A stretch of DNA of 64,000 nucleotides from Phallus indusiatus (lineage: Eukaryota > Basidiomycota > Agaricomycetes > Phallales > Phallaceae), in the NCBI GenBank assembly GCA_027605045.1, contig JAQFWX010000014.1, positions 1,278,421 through 1,342,420 on the forward strand. Direction: 5' to 3'. The position numbers and the translations under genes were made by a program. Below, in pieces: positions 33,921 through 44,579 of the stretch (positions within the stretch are counted from its first letter, which is position 1; every line of letters begins with the position of its first letter). The notes below the pieces were generated by a model. That model did not search any database. It was not told the DNA's origin and worked only from the letters and a program-made list of their open reading frames with translations.

Positions 33921-34894
33921 GAGTCGGGGTGCGCTGGAATCATTTGGATTGATCTTACACTCATTCATACTATTTTTTATCAGCGTCATTTTGAGAAATA
34001 AGTTTATTTTCTTTCGCCACAATCTATGCGTGTCCAATCTCTTCCCAAGTTCCACAATATGACCTATTGCGGGTACGGACTCTGTTCAATCTACGTCTGT
34101 TCACCAACGTGGGTCTTTGTCGGACGCACTGCTACAAGAAGGAACAGGCTTGGAACAGCCCGATAACACAGTAATTCTGTGGACGTGGCTGTGCAGTTGG
34201 CACTATGGAAGTGTCGTCGCGAGGCCCTGCCCTTCGATGGTGGTGCGGCCCAAACGCTCCCAGATGACAAATACTTGTGCGCTATTGTCTGAACGTTCTC
34301 ATACGCCATGAGTCTCTATCAACTTACCTGCCCATATCTAACCTATTGGGTCTTGTAGCTCCCCCCTTTCCGGAGCAATGGCTATACTCTTTCTGATCAA
34401 CTTCCGAATCCGAACAGACCTTGGAAGGAAATGTCGAAAACTTGAATCCCATTGCTATCCATAAGAGCATGGCAAATAGGATAGTCGACTTAGTACTCAC
34501 AAGTCCGTTGCTATATTGACGTTCTAGAAATTGTTGACCAAGCCACCGTATGGAAAGCGCTGCAATGGATCAAACAGCCTCGTGCCACTATCGCTCATTG
34601 GAAGACAATCACCATTGCCTCATATTATCCGACGTCAGCAAGCTATAGACAAAGTCGGACATTGTCGTGATAGCATCTCAGATCTTTTCGTTTCTTCATC
34701 ATAGCATTCGGGACCGAAAATGATCACCCAATCCCAAATACCATCACACCAAACTAGCAGGAAGTTCGTGACCGCGGATGGCGGTGGCGGGGTACGTTCA
34801 GTCAAAATAGATACCACGTTTTTGCTAGGACTATCCTACTGGTATGCAATGACTTCAAGTTGGCACTTTCTAATCTGGACATGCTATTACGTCT
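33921..34894. other. D4-A4 spacer
   Basis: The first 150 bp match 9750-9890. The remainder, 34110-34890, has no counterpart in the window that I can see and no convincing gene; frames are short and interrupted. Confidence 0.4.
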
Positions 34895-34950
34895 GACAGT
34901 TATAAAAGACGTAATACAACATCTTAACCCTTCAAACTTCCAGAATCAGC
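34895..34950 (+). promoter_or_regulatory. core promoter of gene A4
   Basis: TATAAAA at 34901-34907 and CATCTTAACCCTTCAAACTT about 15 bp on, a diverged form of the A1/A2 start block. The start codon is 77 bp further. Confidence 0.6.
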
Positions 34951-34983
34951 ATTACCCAGACACTCAAGCAAGCCTGCATTAAA

Positions 34984-35846
34984 ATGTCACCGACTCCACA
35001 AGATCATGGTACAAGAAACTGTACTTGCGAATCTTCTATACCAAGCTACAACGGTACGTGATATCAAGTCAGAGAAACACTGAAATCGAGTCAATTTGAA
35101 TCAGAACAATTAAACTCGCAAAATCTTACTGGCACCCCTAACCCATCCAATATAAACACAAGCTTTAAACTGTTTACTCTTTCCGACTCGCGCTCTATCG
35201 TTCACCGAGGCAATCACCAAGAGAGTTCGGGTGCTACCGTGCTGTTCACATGCAACGGTGTATGCATTGCCGGAGTCGTAATCGCCGCATTAGGTGAAAG
35301 CATCGAAAAGTATTTCTCATATTAATTTATCAACGCTCATTCCACAAGTGGTGTTCTGCTTTTCCTTTTGTCTTTTCCTTTGGTTGGGCTCGAGCTGGAG
35401 GAGGAGTATGACTCGATGGATTCGAGAGTACTACCGCGGGGGTCAGTGGCGCAACAACCCTTCGGTCGTAGCCGCACCGATACGGCTTAATCCAACAAGG
35501 TACTGCTTGCTTTTGTTTTTAAACTCCGTCTTGAATAGTTTTCAGATCACAAACGTCAACAATGCCCGTCGAACATCCCCCACCTCTCCCTCCTTATCCC
35601 AGAGACCATCTGCCACCGTACTACTCTATCAACGACGCTCCAGCTAATAACACGGATGCCAACACCAATTCTCGAACGAACGATCACTCATCCGACACAA
35701 CCCTCAGCCCAATAGAGTTCAGCACCGCATTGGCAGATACAAACTCGGTAACATCTGTGAGTACAGCTATTGACAATGACAATGAATTGTCTGTGCTTCC
35801 TACAGGTACACCTTTTATTCCGACTATCCCACTTATCCCCCAGTAG
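34984..35846 (+). CDS. Array membrane protein A4 (single-pass, LPxY tail)
   Basis: Exons 34984-35053, 35105-35293, 35349-35499, 35546-35846; 236 aa; phases 1,1,2. Starts MSPTPQDHGTRNCTCESS. The ectodomain lacks about 20 residues present in A1. CNGVC and IAGVVIAAL are followed by a helix continued in exon 3 (VVFCFSFCLFLWLGS). The basic patch is SWRRSMTRWIREYYRGG, so the GCRRN of A1/A2 is replaced. Tail: PPPLPPYPRDHLPPYYS with both LPPY motifs. The frame ends at ...TIPLIPQ-stop; an indel relative to A1 removes the acidic C-terminus. It is the most diverged A copy and reads intact, which suggests selection on the membrane-proximal part. Confidence 0.78.
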
Positions 35847-37907
35847 TAATGACCATATTCTCCAACGTGAATCCTGATCTTGCAGAAGCTTAAGACAATG
35901 TTTAATGATAGTGATACCCCTTACATATCGGAATAGCAATCTGTTTGTACATGTCGAATCCTATGCAAGGCAGTTAATTAACAAACACATTTGATGCCGA
36001 CTCATCAAGACCTGGTATATCTTTCTGTACCGCATCAATGCGAAGCGAGATTTCTTTCTCAAAAATAACCATCCACACATTATTTTACACACGATGGTGT
36101 GCCACCCACTCTCTAACGCCCTCTTGAATCAGGAAAAGGTTAAATGAGTCCAGCAACTGGTGCATGTGAGGTCTTTTTTGCTGGACCGTTGTGAAAAAAA
36201 AAACAATGGAAATCTTTTTCTCACACGTGTAAATAAACGATAACCACCACATTGTCAATCGCAAGGTTTTAGGTGGCGAGGACATACCTGTTACCTGTAG
36301 AAGTAGATTAAGGAGAAATTGTTGGAGATACGGAAGTTAAAAAAGTCGGTGTGCTGAGCTGAGCTGAGAAAAAATTGTTTTTTTCTCCCGGGATCAATGC
36401 AGCTTGAATGCCTCGTCGAGATAGCATCATTCATCAATGTTGTTGGTGATAGAAACCGGTGACATCTCGTCAGTGCGATTTTTCTCGACAATAGTCTAAG
36501 AATGGGCGAAGTATGAGAAATATTGTTAAAAATACGACTGCAAACTAGAGAGTGTTATTTGCGAGAATATACTGCATAAAATGCTGAACTAGAACTCGAG
36601 GCAGTTTTCTCGGAGATTTTTTGGCACCGCCTCAGCTGAGGCTGTCAATGTCGCGTCTACGCGATCCAGAAAAGATAATACGTAGTGCTTTGTGATATTT
36701 GTGCCACTTGAAAAAGCACACCAGACACTCGAATTGTGCCAGAATCATTTTCTTGGAGAAACACGTGGATCTATCATTTGCGTATTTATTGACCGATTCT
36801 GGGACGGCGTACCATTATGTAAACGAGAATCCGTCAATTTCATTGATTTGAAAGAGTAAATCTCGGTTAAATCATCGGTTTAACTGCCCTTTCGTAAGTG
36901 AATGAGCATGATAGCAGTTTCTTTTCGCTGGATTGGGCAGATTAAGCTCCTAAGAAAGGCCGGCTGTTGCCGGGCTGTCTTTGAAAATGGACGCCAGCTC
37001 CTCAGAGCTCTAAATACTGAACAGTACAACAGTAGACTGTGCTCTGTACGGTAAAATGAGGTTCTCACTGATTTATCTAGTTTAGATGGCCGGAGCGCAA
37101 AGTTCAGCATTTTTTTGCAAATAATATCCAGATGATTACATCAACATCAGACAGTCCGAACCGAGCTGGACCCAAGACTGGTGACTGTTCAAATATGTCA
37201 GGGGAAAAAGTCCCCTTATTTGTGGGGACGCTGATTATATTGATGTACGTCCAAAATATTTAAATTATTGTTTTTTTTTGTAAATCTGAAAGATGATGTT
37301 GCCGGGAGTTTGCGAACGGGAAACCTTATTCGCGTTTTAACTTTCATCGCCGCGCGCGTGCAATGACAGCTACCGCAATGATTTTTGTTTGGGTAAGTTG
37401 TTTGTTTATTTTTAATCAAGAGTACTGCTCAATCATAGTATTTTTATTAAAATAGTCACCGTTACTCTCCATTCACCCCGTTCAAAGGAATCTCGTTTCG
37501 AGCGATTGAGTCTGGGTCTCAGTTCGGAAGTTAGCGATGATACTGATCTGAATGAATATTATATTTACTATCGGTGTCTTTACTTAAGCAATCTATCCTT
37601 CCATTCACGTGCTGACACGGCTTCAGATTTCAACTGGTTATGCATTATGTTTCAGAATCTCAGCGCACAAAAGCAGTTTGTCGATGTGATGTCTTTTTCA
37701 CAACCGAGCCCGAATCCACCTCATACCACCCTTTCTTCGTGCGTCGATGGTAAGGATGAATGACTTTAAGTTGATGAATATTTGATTTACTAATATATGG
37801 TAATAATAGATTGTGAGTTTGTCTGATGTGTTAGCGTGCAAGGTATGTATGTTGTTACAAGAGAAGAAAAAAATTGACTTCGGAACTTCCCACCCGTTTG
37901 ATATGCT
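35847..37907. other. A4 3' flank and spacer block H4
   Basis: 35850-36130 resembles the A1 3' flank (4125-4400). From about 36900 it follows block H (tagatggccgga, tattcgcg, SEVSDDTDLNEYY near 37530). A plus-strand ORF at 37506-37763 contains that motif but is not conserved as a whole. No gene supported. Confidence 0.4.
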
Positions 37908-39128
37908 CTAAATCTCCGAGGGTACAGAAAGATCGCCTTCCCCATGGGGTGCCGAAGAATTCGACTTCTCTTCGGAATCGGAATTCAAAATGTCAAAGCT
38001 AAGGTTCGCATTCTGGCCTACGCCGTCACACGAAGCGAGTGGCGATTTGAAAAAACTCAACCCCAGGCTGCCTGTTGGCTGGGCCAAATCCATATCTACA
38101 GAACTTTCATTTAAACCGATGCTTCCGCCCTCGAACGGGATTTCATCAATGGAACGGTTTGAGCCAAACGAACGTGTTAGCTGTTCGTCTATTTCGGATC
38201 TGGCGTCATTTGAGTTTTGTTGGGGGGGGAAATTAGGTTGGCGAGTGTCCTCAATTGGACTTTCGGGTTCAACAAGAGGAAGTGGAACAGTCGGAATTAG
38301 AGGTGTAGAAGGGATATGTAATTCTGAATTTTCGGTATGAGCTGAATATACTACAGATGTTGCTGACGTTCGTGCTGTGAGATTGGTATATGTTAATGAT
38401 ATACTGGGTATTTGATCGTCCATTTGAGAATCGACAACGGGACCGATGTTGTCTGCAAGAATGTTTTGAGTATGAGAAATTGGGTATGGGGAGTATGGCG
38501 GCAGGATGCTTTCGGGATAAGGAGGAACAGGCGGTAGTTCACCGAACTCGGACGTTATTGTGATCACCGATTGCAGTGATCGTGATCTAGAACAGTTCTA
38601 AAGAAGCATACTGAGAAGAATTGAATATACATACCTTCTGCCGAGGTTAATTCCTTCGCTTGTTGTCACTGAGGCATTGGTGCGCGGCCGTCTGCTGCCC
38701 CAAGTCCATCTACTCATGTTTCTCCTGCATCCAAAGCCTAAACTAAGGAAAAGGCCGACGGATATACAAGCCAGTACTGTTGAATATACGAACCGAGATC
38801 CCTGGTCGGTGAATAGCGTTGCTGAATTATTGAGACACTTACTTAGAGCAAATACAACAATCAAACTGACACAAACGCCACTGCACGTAAACATCGGATC
38901 GTTTGGAGTTGATATTGTCTGGTAATTGACGTTGTGAGCACCAGAGAGAGAGAAAGGGGGGGCGGGCGAGAGATACTGGAGAAAAGCAATACTTGCATTC
39001 ATATTTATAGGGTACGGCCCAGAGGCTGTGGTGATATTAGACGCCCCTACCTCGGAGCCGCCAGAGAGATTTACATCCCTGCCAGTGTGGCTAACATCCA
39101 GGGTGACCGGATTTGAGTTTATATACAT
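37908..39128 (-). CDS. Array membrane protein C4, intact
   Basis: Exons 38843-39128, 38635-38776, 37908-38586 on the minus strand; 368 aa. Starts MYINSNPVTLDVSHTGRD; sequons NIT and NAS. CSGVC, helix VCVSLIVVFAL plus ILACISVGLFLSLGF, then GCRRNMSRWTWGSRR. Tail: PPVPPYPESILPPYSPYP with one canonical LPPY at 171-174, PTPLIPTVPLPL, NDARSEIDEQLTRSF, QPTGSLGLSFFKSP, and an acidic end (NSDSEEKSNSS). All intron boundaries match C2. Together with C2 it shows that class C is kept functional in two of three copies. Membrane topology and possible WW-domain binding as for A and B; no function can be assigned. Confidence 0.8.
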
Positions 39129-40493
39129 TTCTGCAATAGATCCGCCCTGAAATAGATCAACCGCGAAGATTTCTTCGCCTGACGGTACCGATGAGTTCGA
39201 TAGAGGACCTCGAAGGAAGAGAGAGATGTGCCACTGGTGTTAAACGGTTGACGAAAGACTATGGAAATAATACACAGAAGGCGATAGTTGTAAAGACGTG
39301 AATGGGGCAGAAGAATAAAGTTAAGATGACGGGCTTTTATGGTTTTCATCTCGTGAGCGGCACTGCAAAACACTGATATAATTTGTGTTTCCCACTGCTA
39401 TCAGTCGATTAAATCCGGATCGGATCAGAGAAGCTGGAAGCTCTGACATCTACGCTAGTCGTAATAGAATGCGCTCAGCTTGCAAGATCCGGATCTGGAC
39501 GGTAAATTATTCTGTTAGCAGACCGTCGTTTTCGGGGTCTCCGCAATGATGCCTCGAGGAGTCTGAGCTTATTATTCCGAGGGAAAAAGTTATGGCAACC
39601 GGTATCTTCTGTAGACTGATTGATGTTGACATTACAATTTTGCATAGCAAACGGACGCCTGTCCCGGCGGGGAATCCGACATGCAATTTTAAGAAGATAT
39701 AGACATATGTTTGCCCATTGGCTTTGTGACATGCTAGCACGACTTTGGCACTGATTCGGAGTTATCCACCCTTCCTGTCCATGGAAATTAAGTAAAAAAT
39801 GGGAGTTGACGTCGTTCACATGATAATGTGAACGATTTTAGCATTCCCAGACTTAAATGAGCAAATTAGCGTTTTCCTTTCACACTTCGCACAGCATATA
39901 TTTAATTATATTTAAGCCACAGGAACATATCAAAATAAAAAAACCATGAATTATACAATACATGATACCAGTACATATTTGGCGTTCCAGTGTTTTAAAA
40001 ACATCGTTTTTCCGCAGAGCCGTAAAGGGTGTCTGATCATTCTAATCTTCAAAGACTGTTTATGTATTATACAAATTCATAATAGCCATAATTAGCTCGC
40101 CGAATGAATTACCTCAGGCACTAATCTTTTTGCGATATCGATGTCAAGAGCATTAGTAGAGAATTATATGAAATATTCATTATATTATCAAATCAGTTAT
40201 AATTAACACAGCCTTTTGCTAAATGCTAATCATAATGTATGCAATAAGGGTATTTGATAGAACAATCGAAGATAAAATTGCTAGATTTGTCGGAAGATGT
40301 ACAACATTTGATTTGATTTACAAACCAAGATGGGTATATGCTGCGATGAATCAAGACCAGGATGCCATGCAGAAAAGCCAGGAGTTTTTTACAGAAAAAA
40401 GTTGTGTCGAAAACGTCTTGAATCTTTTCTCCTCGTGTTCCCTCGTGTTCGTTGCTCGTGTTCCAAACTATAGAGGAGCTGATTAGCATCCAG
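39129..40493. other. C4-E4 intergenic
   Basis: C4 5' flank with its TATA-like element near 39340, a third, weaker copy of the minus-strand reading (39475-39819), and the E4 3' flank. A plus-strand ORF at 40223-40486 is antisense-like flank sequence shared in part with 20106-20220. No gene supported. Confidence 0.4.
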
Positions 40494-41317
40494 TTAATCG
40501 GTGATATCCCCATGTTCAATCCGGTGAGGAAGAGACGTCATGCGGTTGAAAGATGAACTTGGAGAATCGGGGCTGAGAGGCGCTGCATTGGGACGTGCCA
40601 CTGGGGTATCTTGGTGTGGTCCGAGTGCGCGAAGTGGGGTGGGGTTAAGTAGAGGCGTGGTCTCGGGGAACAGTATGCTAATTAACCTGAATGGAAGAGG
40701 AAACCTCTCTATGGCCCTCCGGAATGCAGAGGGTTGATCTGCCGCTGCAGCTGGGTATCTGTTTGGAAAGAAAGTGACGGTGGTTTGTGACCACGAGCCT
40801 GATAGACCGGGTTGGAGAGGATATTGTTGCAATGGTTGTATGGAAGGAGACTGTAATAATCCTGGTCTCGTCCTCGTCGGCAGAGAAGCCCCAGTCACGG
40901 AGTGCAATTCGTGGTTCCCACTGGGGCTTGCTCTCCCCCGCATGCCCATGTATAGAAGAAGGGTAACTAAACCGAAAAATAATACTGTATAGCAGGTGGC
41001 GGGGTAAGGAAACACAAAAGACAGCGAGGGAAGAGTAAGGGAATACCAATTGCAAAGAGCACCGCGATGATTGTCCGGGCGAGGCTGAAGTGGACGTCCA
41101 TCATGTCTCGAGCTTCATACAACGCCGAGGGGCTTGAGGAAGTAGAGTTTGTACCTTACGTGGAGGGTAGAATTTAGCATTGAGGAAGGGTGGGGTTGAT
41201 GTTAGCGGACGTACCGTCATCTTCAGTGGTCGCAAGGATACGGGTGGCGTCGCTTATGGCGGGGTTAGTTGACGTACTCAGTTGTGAAATAGCAGTTATA
41301 TAAACGCACCGAGTCAT
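40494..41317 (-). CDS. Array membrane protein E4, intact (class E)
   Basis: Exons 41215-41317, 41047-41154, 40494-40984 (minus); 233 aa. Starts MTRCVYITAISQLST; the ectodomain has an NST sequon. There is no CxxxC pair, which separates E from A, B and C. The helix TIIAVLFAI, interrupted by the intron, continues VLFFGLVTLLLYMGM and is followed by RGRASPSG. The long tail is rich in Pro, Ser and Leu (PSIQPLQQYPLQP, FPETTPLLNPTP) and has no PPxY or LPxY. The intron inside the helix codons, in phase 1, is the same feature as in the other classes and argues for common descent. It is the only undamaged copy of three. Confidence 0.74.
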
Positions 41318-42062
41318 CTGAGTCAGAGAAGGAGGAGGAAAATGAGTCGTGCTCTCGTTTATGGCTGGAGTTAACCGTCCCTTTATGACGCTAATGGATC
41401 GTGATCGTCAGCTGGGAAGTTCGTCTATACGTGTTCGTTCGTGTATGAAACCGGGCTTTTGCTTTAGAAGCTGGGGATTATCAAACTCTAAAAACGTAAA
41501 ACCTAAGAAGACGAAGGGAGAGGGGGGAGGAGGAGGAGGAGGATGAGGAGGGGAAAGAAATGTGATGTTCGTCAGGTGATTAAATAAGCATTCTGGTCAA
41601 ATCAAAATCAGTAGAAAAAGGACCTACATAACATATGCGCATACACCGGCCCATGAGTTCCCACAGTACTACAAGCACTGCTTGATAGAGTGTATTGCAA
41701 AAAAAAAAAACACGGCCTTGTTTGATTTTCTGTCAAGACTGGGGCGCCGTGTATGCGTTTCGCACACACGAGTGTAGGGAATAAATTCGAAAGGCTGTGC
41801 TACACGTCGTTGAAGATATTTCCTACTCCCCAGCGACGACGCGTTTATTCGTTTTAATTCATTCGCGATCTAGCCGATCTGTGAGATATTAAAGTCAGAT
41901 AACATAAACGACGTTTTTTATCGAACAAAAACAGCGAACTTACCTATAAAACGTGGACATCGCTGGTCTTTAACTCATCGTAGCTGTAAAACAAGACGCG
42001 ATGCAGCGTGACGTACGCTGTCACGACCTCCACGTATTCCAAGACCTCTCAGCAGCGTCTTG
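41318..42062. promoter_or_regulatory. Divergent upstream region of E4 and ALG11; right boundary of the array
   Basis: Sequence shared with the E2 and E3 upstream flanks runs to about 41955 (gacgacgcgttt, attcgcgatctag). After that it is unique. A purine block (GGGAGGAGGAGGAGGAGG) lies at 41525-41542. Both genes, transcribed away from each other, must take their promoters from this 745-bp interval. The last 100 bp before ALG11 are single-copy. Confidence 0.5.
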
Positions 42063-44579
42063 ATGATTTTACTACCCACCTACTTTCTTCCGTTTCTAGT
42101 CTTTTCATATATTATCCAAATTTTCTTGATCAATTATGTGCGCAAAAAGTTGAAAAGTAAATCTGAGGCGAAGAGAAGACAGATTCGGGAAGAGCTGAAG
42201 TTGGACAGTGCTACTGGTGTGTGCGAAAAAAATTTCAATGAACATAGGAAAGTTTAAAGCTAAATTCAAAGATATTGACATTTAGGAGATTCTTCGTTGC
42301 GTTTCATTGGATTCTTTCATCCGTATTGGTACGTTGGTCCTCTTTAATCTTTCTTAATCCTGCTTACCATTATTACCCACTTCGCCCTCTATTTACTTCG
42401 TTCCTGGCTATCCGTTCACTAATATGGACTTTACTCTCATCGATTTCAATAACGTCATGTCGCACGTGCAACTCATTTAGCAATGCAGGCGGAGGCGGTG
42501 AACGCGTTCTCTGGACAGCCGTAGCGCACATCCAGCGCACATATTCAAATACCATATGTGTCATTTATTCAGGTGATAAGGGTGTCACTAAACAAGACAT
42601 TATTGACAAAGTACAGGTGCGCAGTCTCGTCTCACGCAATCCCATTCGTCTCGCTCATCCCTTGTTTTTTTTTTTTGTTAGTCTCGTTTTTCAATATCCC
42701 TTAATCCTCAAACCCTTCATTTCATATTCCTAAAATCACGATACATGGTCGAAGATTCTACTTGGCCTCGTTTCACCCTTATAGGACAGAGTCTAGGGTC
42801 TATATATTTAGTAATAGAAGCCGTAAGAGAATTCATTCCTGACTTGTTCGTTGGTGAGCGTAAACAAAAAGTCATATTTATTTATTATTTAATTTACATT
42901 GTTTACAGATACGATGGGTTACGCATTTACATTTTATCCTGTTCGACTTCTCTGTCAAATTCCTGTTGGCGCGTATGTGCACTACCCAACAATAAGCAGT
43001 GCCATGGTGAACAGGATTGGTATTACGAGTTTTGACCAATTACGGAGAAGAGGCCCGGGAAGCCAACAACACGTTTCATCACTCCAAAAATTTAAGAGAA
43101 AGGCGAAAACAATGTGAGCGAACTTGATGTCACTACTCACGAAGTATCCTGAAATATATGCCCAGATATTATACAATCCTAATGCACCTATACGCCCTTT
43201 CCCTTCTCAATGCCTCGTTTTTGATGGTCAACTCAAGTTGGACCAAAGCACACGTCGACGAAGTCATCGCCCTCGTCCAAGATGGTCCAAAAGAAAAGGA
43301 TGCAAATAAAAGTTCACGCTCACGTTCACGGTGGTTTGGAAGGATATGGTGGCTTGTTTCGAGAGTTTTGTTTTGGGGTGTATGGAGTCGAGTTCCATCG
43401 GAGCAGCCCTCCAAAACGGAACTTGAAACGAAGATCGTGTATCCGCCTTGTGATACGGAACGATTAACGTTGTTTTCACTTCAAGGGCGAGGGCGGATTA
43501 TCGTTAGTTTGGCGCAGTTTCGGTAAGGCTATTCTCGTGCTCGCATCCGCATTTATGTTTGTGTTGATCCAATTTGTATAATAGACCCGAGAAGGACCAT
43601 ATCGCCCAGATCGAGGCTTTTGCTGAGTTGTTAAAGCAGCATCCAGAGTATCGCCAAAGTTCGTGGACTGATTCTTCGTCTCTCGGATTTTCCCTAAACA
43701 CAGTTGATACATAGATGTTAAACTCATTTTAATGGGAAGTAGTCGCAATGAGGAAGACGCTGCTCGCGTTAATGCGTTAAAAGCACTAGCCAGCGTGCAC
43801 GGTCTTTCTGTGAGGGAATTTCTTTTATTTTTCTTCTTCTTGGTTTATACTTTTGTAGGAGAACGTAGACTTTGAAGTAAACGTGCCATACGATGAGCTA
43901 TTAAATACTCTTAGTGAAGCGAGTATTGGGATTAGTACCATGGTGGATGAACACTTTGGGATTAATATTGTTGAGTTTATGGTGAGTTTACCACTATTCC
44001 CCTCTTGCTGTTTTACTGAGCCTACTGTTTCTTCACTTCATAGGCGGCCGGTTTGATCCCCATTGTTCATGCCTCTGGAGGACCTCTATATGATATTGTT
44101 GCAAATCATGACGATGGCATTACTGGTACGTTTGTGTTCGCTTTTGTTTCGTCGTGGTCGTGGTCTCGTTTCATGCTTCTTGGGCGCGATCACTGGGCTG
44201 GATATTCGATCAGTTATCTCAGTAATCAACACTTGCCGCTTCTTTTTTTACTCTTCCTACTACATTCTCCACTCTCTTCCATCTTCGACTTTCAGCCTTT
44301 ATATCTCTTCACCCATCATCCTTCACCCTTCACCCTCTGCCCTTTACCCTCTACCCTTCACTACCCATCTACCCGCCCATCTCACTTCTTCAACTTCAAT
44401 TTTCAGGTTACCACGCTAAAACACCCGAGCTCTTTGCATCGGCTATGCATGAAGCGTTATCGCTCGACGTGAACGAAGATCTTGCTATCAGAACACGAGC
44501 TCGACGGCGAGCGGTTGAAGTATTCTCTGAGGAAGAGTTTATAAAAGGATGGGAGGCGGGATGGAAGTGGGGTGGATGA
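42063..44579 (+). CDS. ALG11: GDP-Man:Man3GlcNAc2-PP-Dol alpha-1,2-mannosyltransferase
   Basis: Adds the fourth and fifth mannoses to the lipid-linked N-glycan precursor on the cytosolic face of the ER. Eleven exons: 42063-42216, 42286-42328, 42481-42616, 42682-42853, 42909-43113, 43166-43522, 43585-43658, 43715-43809, 43859-43981, 44044-44125, 44407-44579; spliced 537 aa, usual for the family. N-terminal membrane segment ([18 protein letters not shown]), then [72 protein letters not shown], and the GT-B nucleotide-sugar region [25 protein letters not shown]. The track ATG is preceded by an in-frame TTG; 42063 is the first ATG. Introns 5 and 7 need careful choice: acceptor at 43165, and a weak donor GTTCGT at 43659. 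No frame damage. Confidence 0.96.

Noticed and set aside
41515..41560. GGAGGA tract as a coding Gly-rich end or G-quadruplex regulator
   Set aside because: Simple purine repeat in a divergent promoter; G runs are interrupted and there is only one clear GGGGGG run.
2641..41955. CRISPR, tRNA or rRNA genes, or a secondary-metabolite cluster, as an explanation of the repeats
   Set aside because: Repeat units are kilobases long and contain exons; no short regular spacers, cloverleaf or biosynthetic enzyme was seen.
43114..43144. A 31-nt intron in ALG11
   Set aside because: An acceptor at 43144 keeps the frame, but the acceptor at 43165 gives a normal 52-nt intron and the family-typical AK.IYY sequence.
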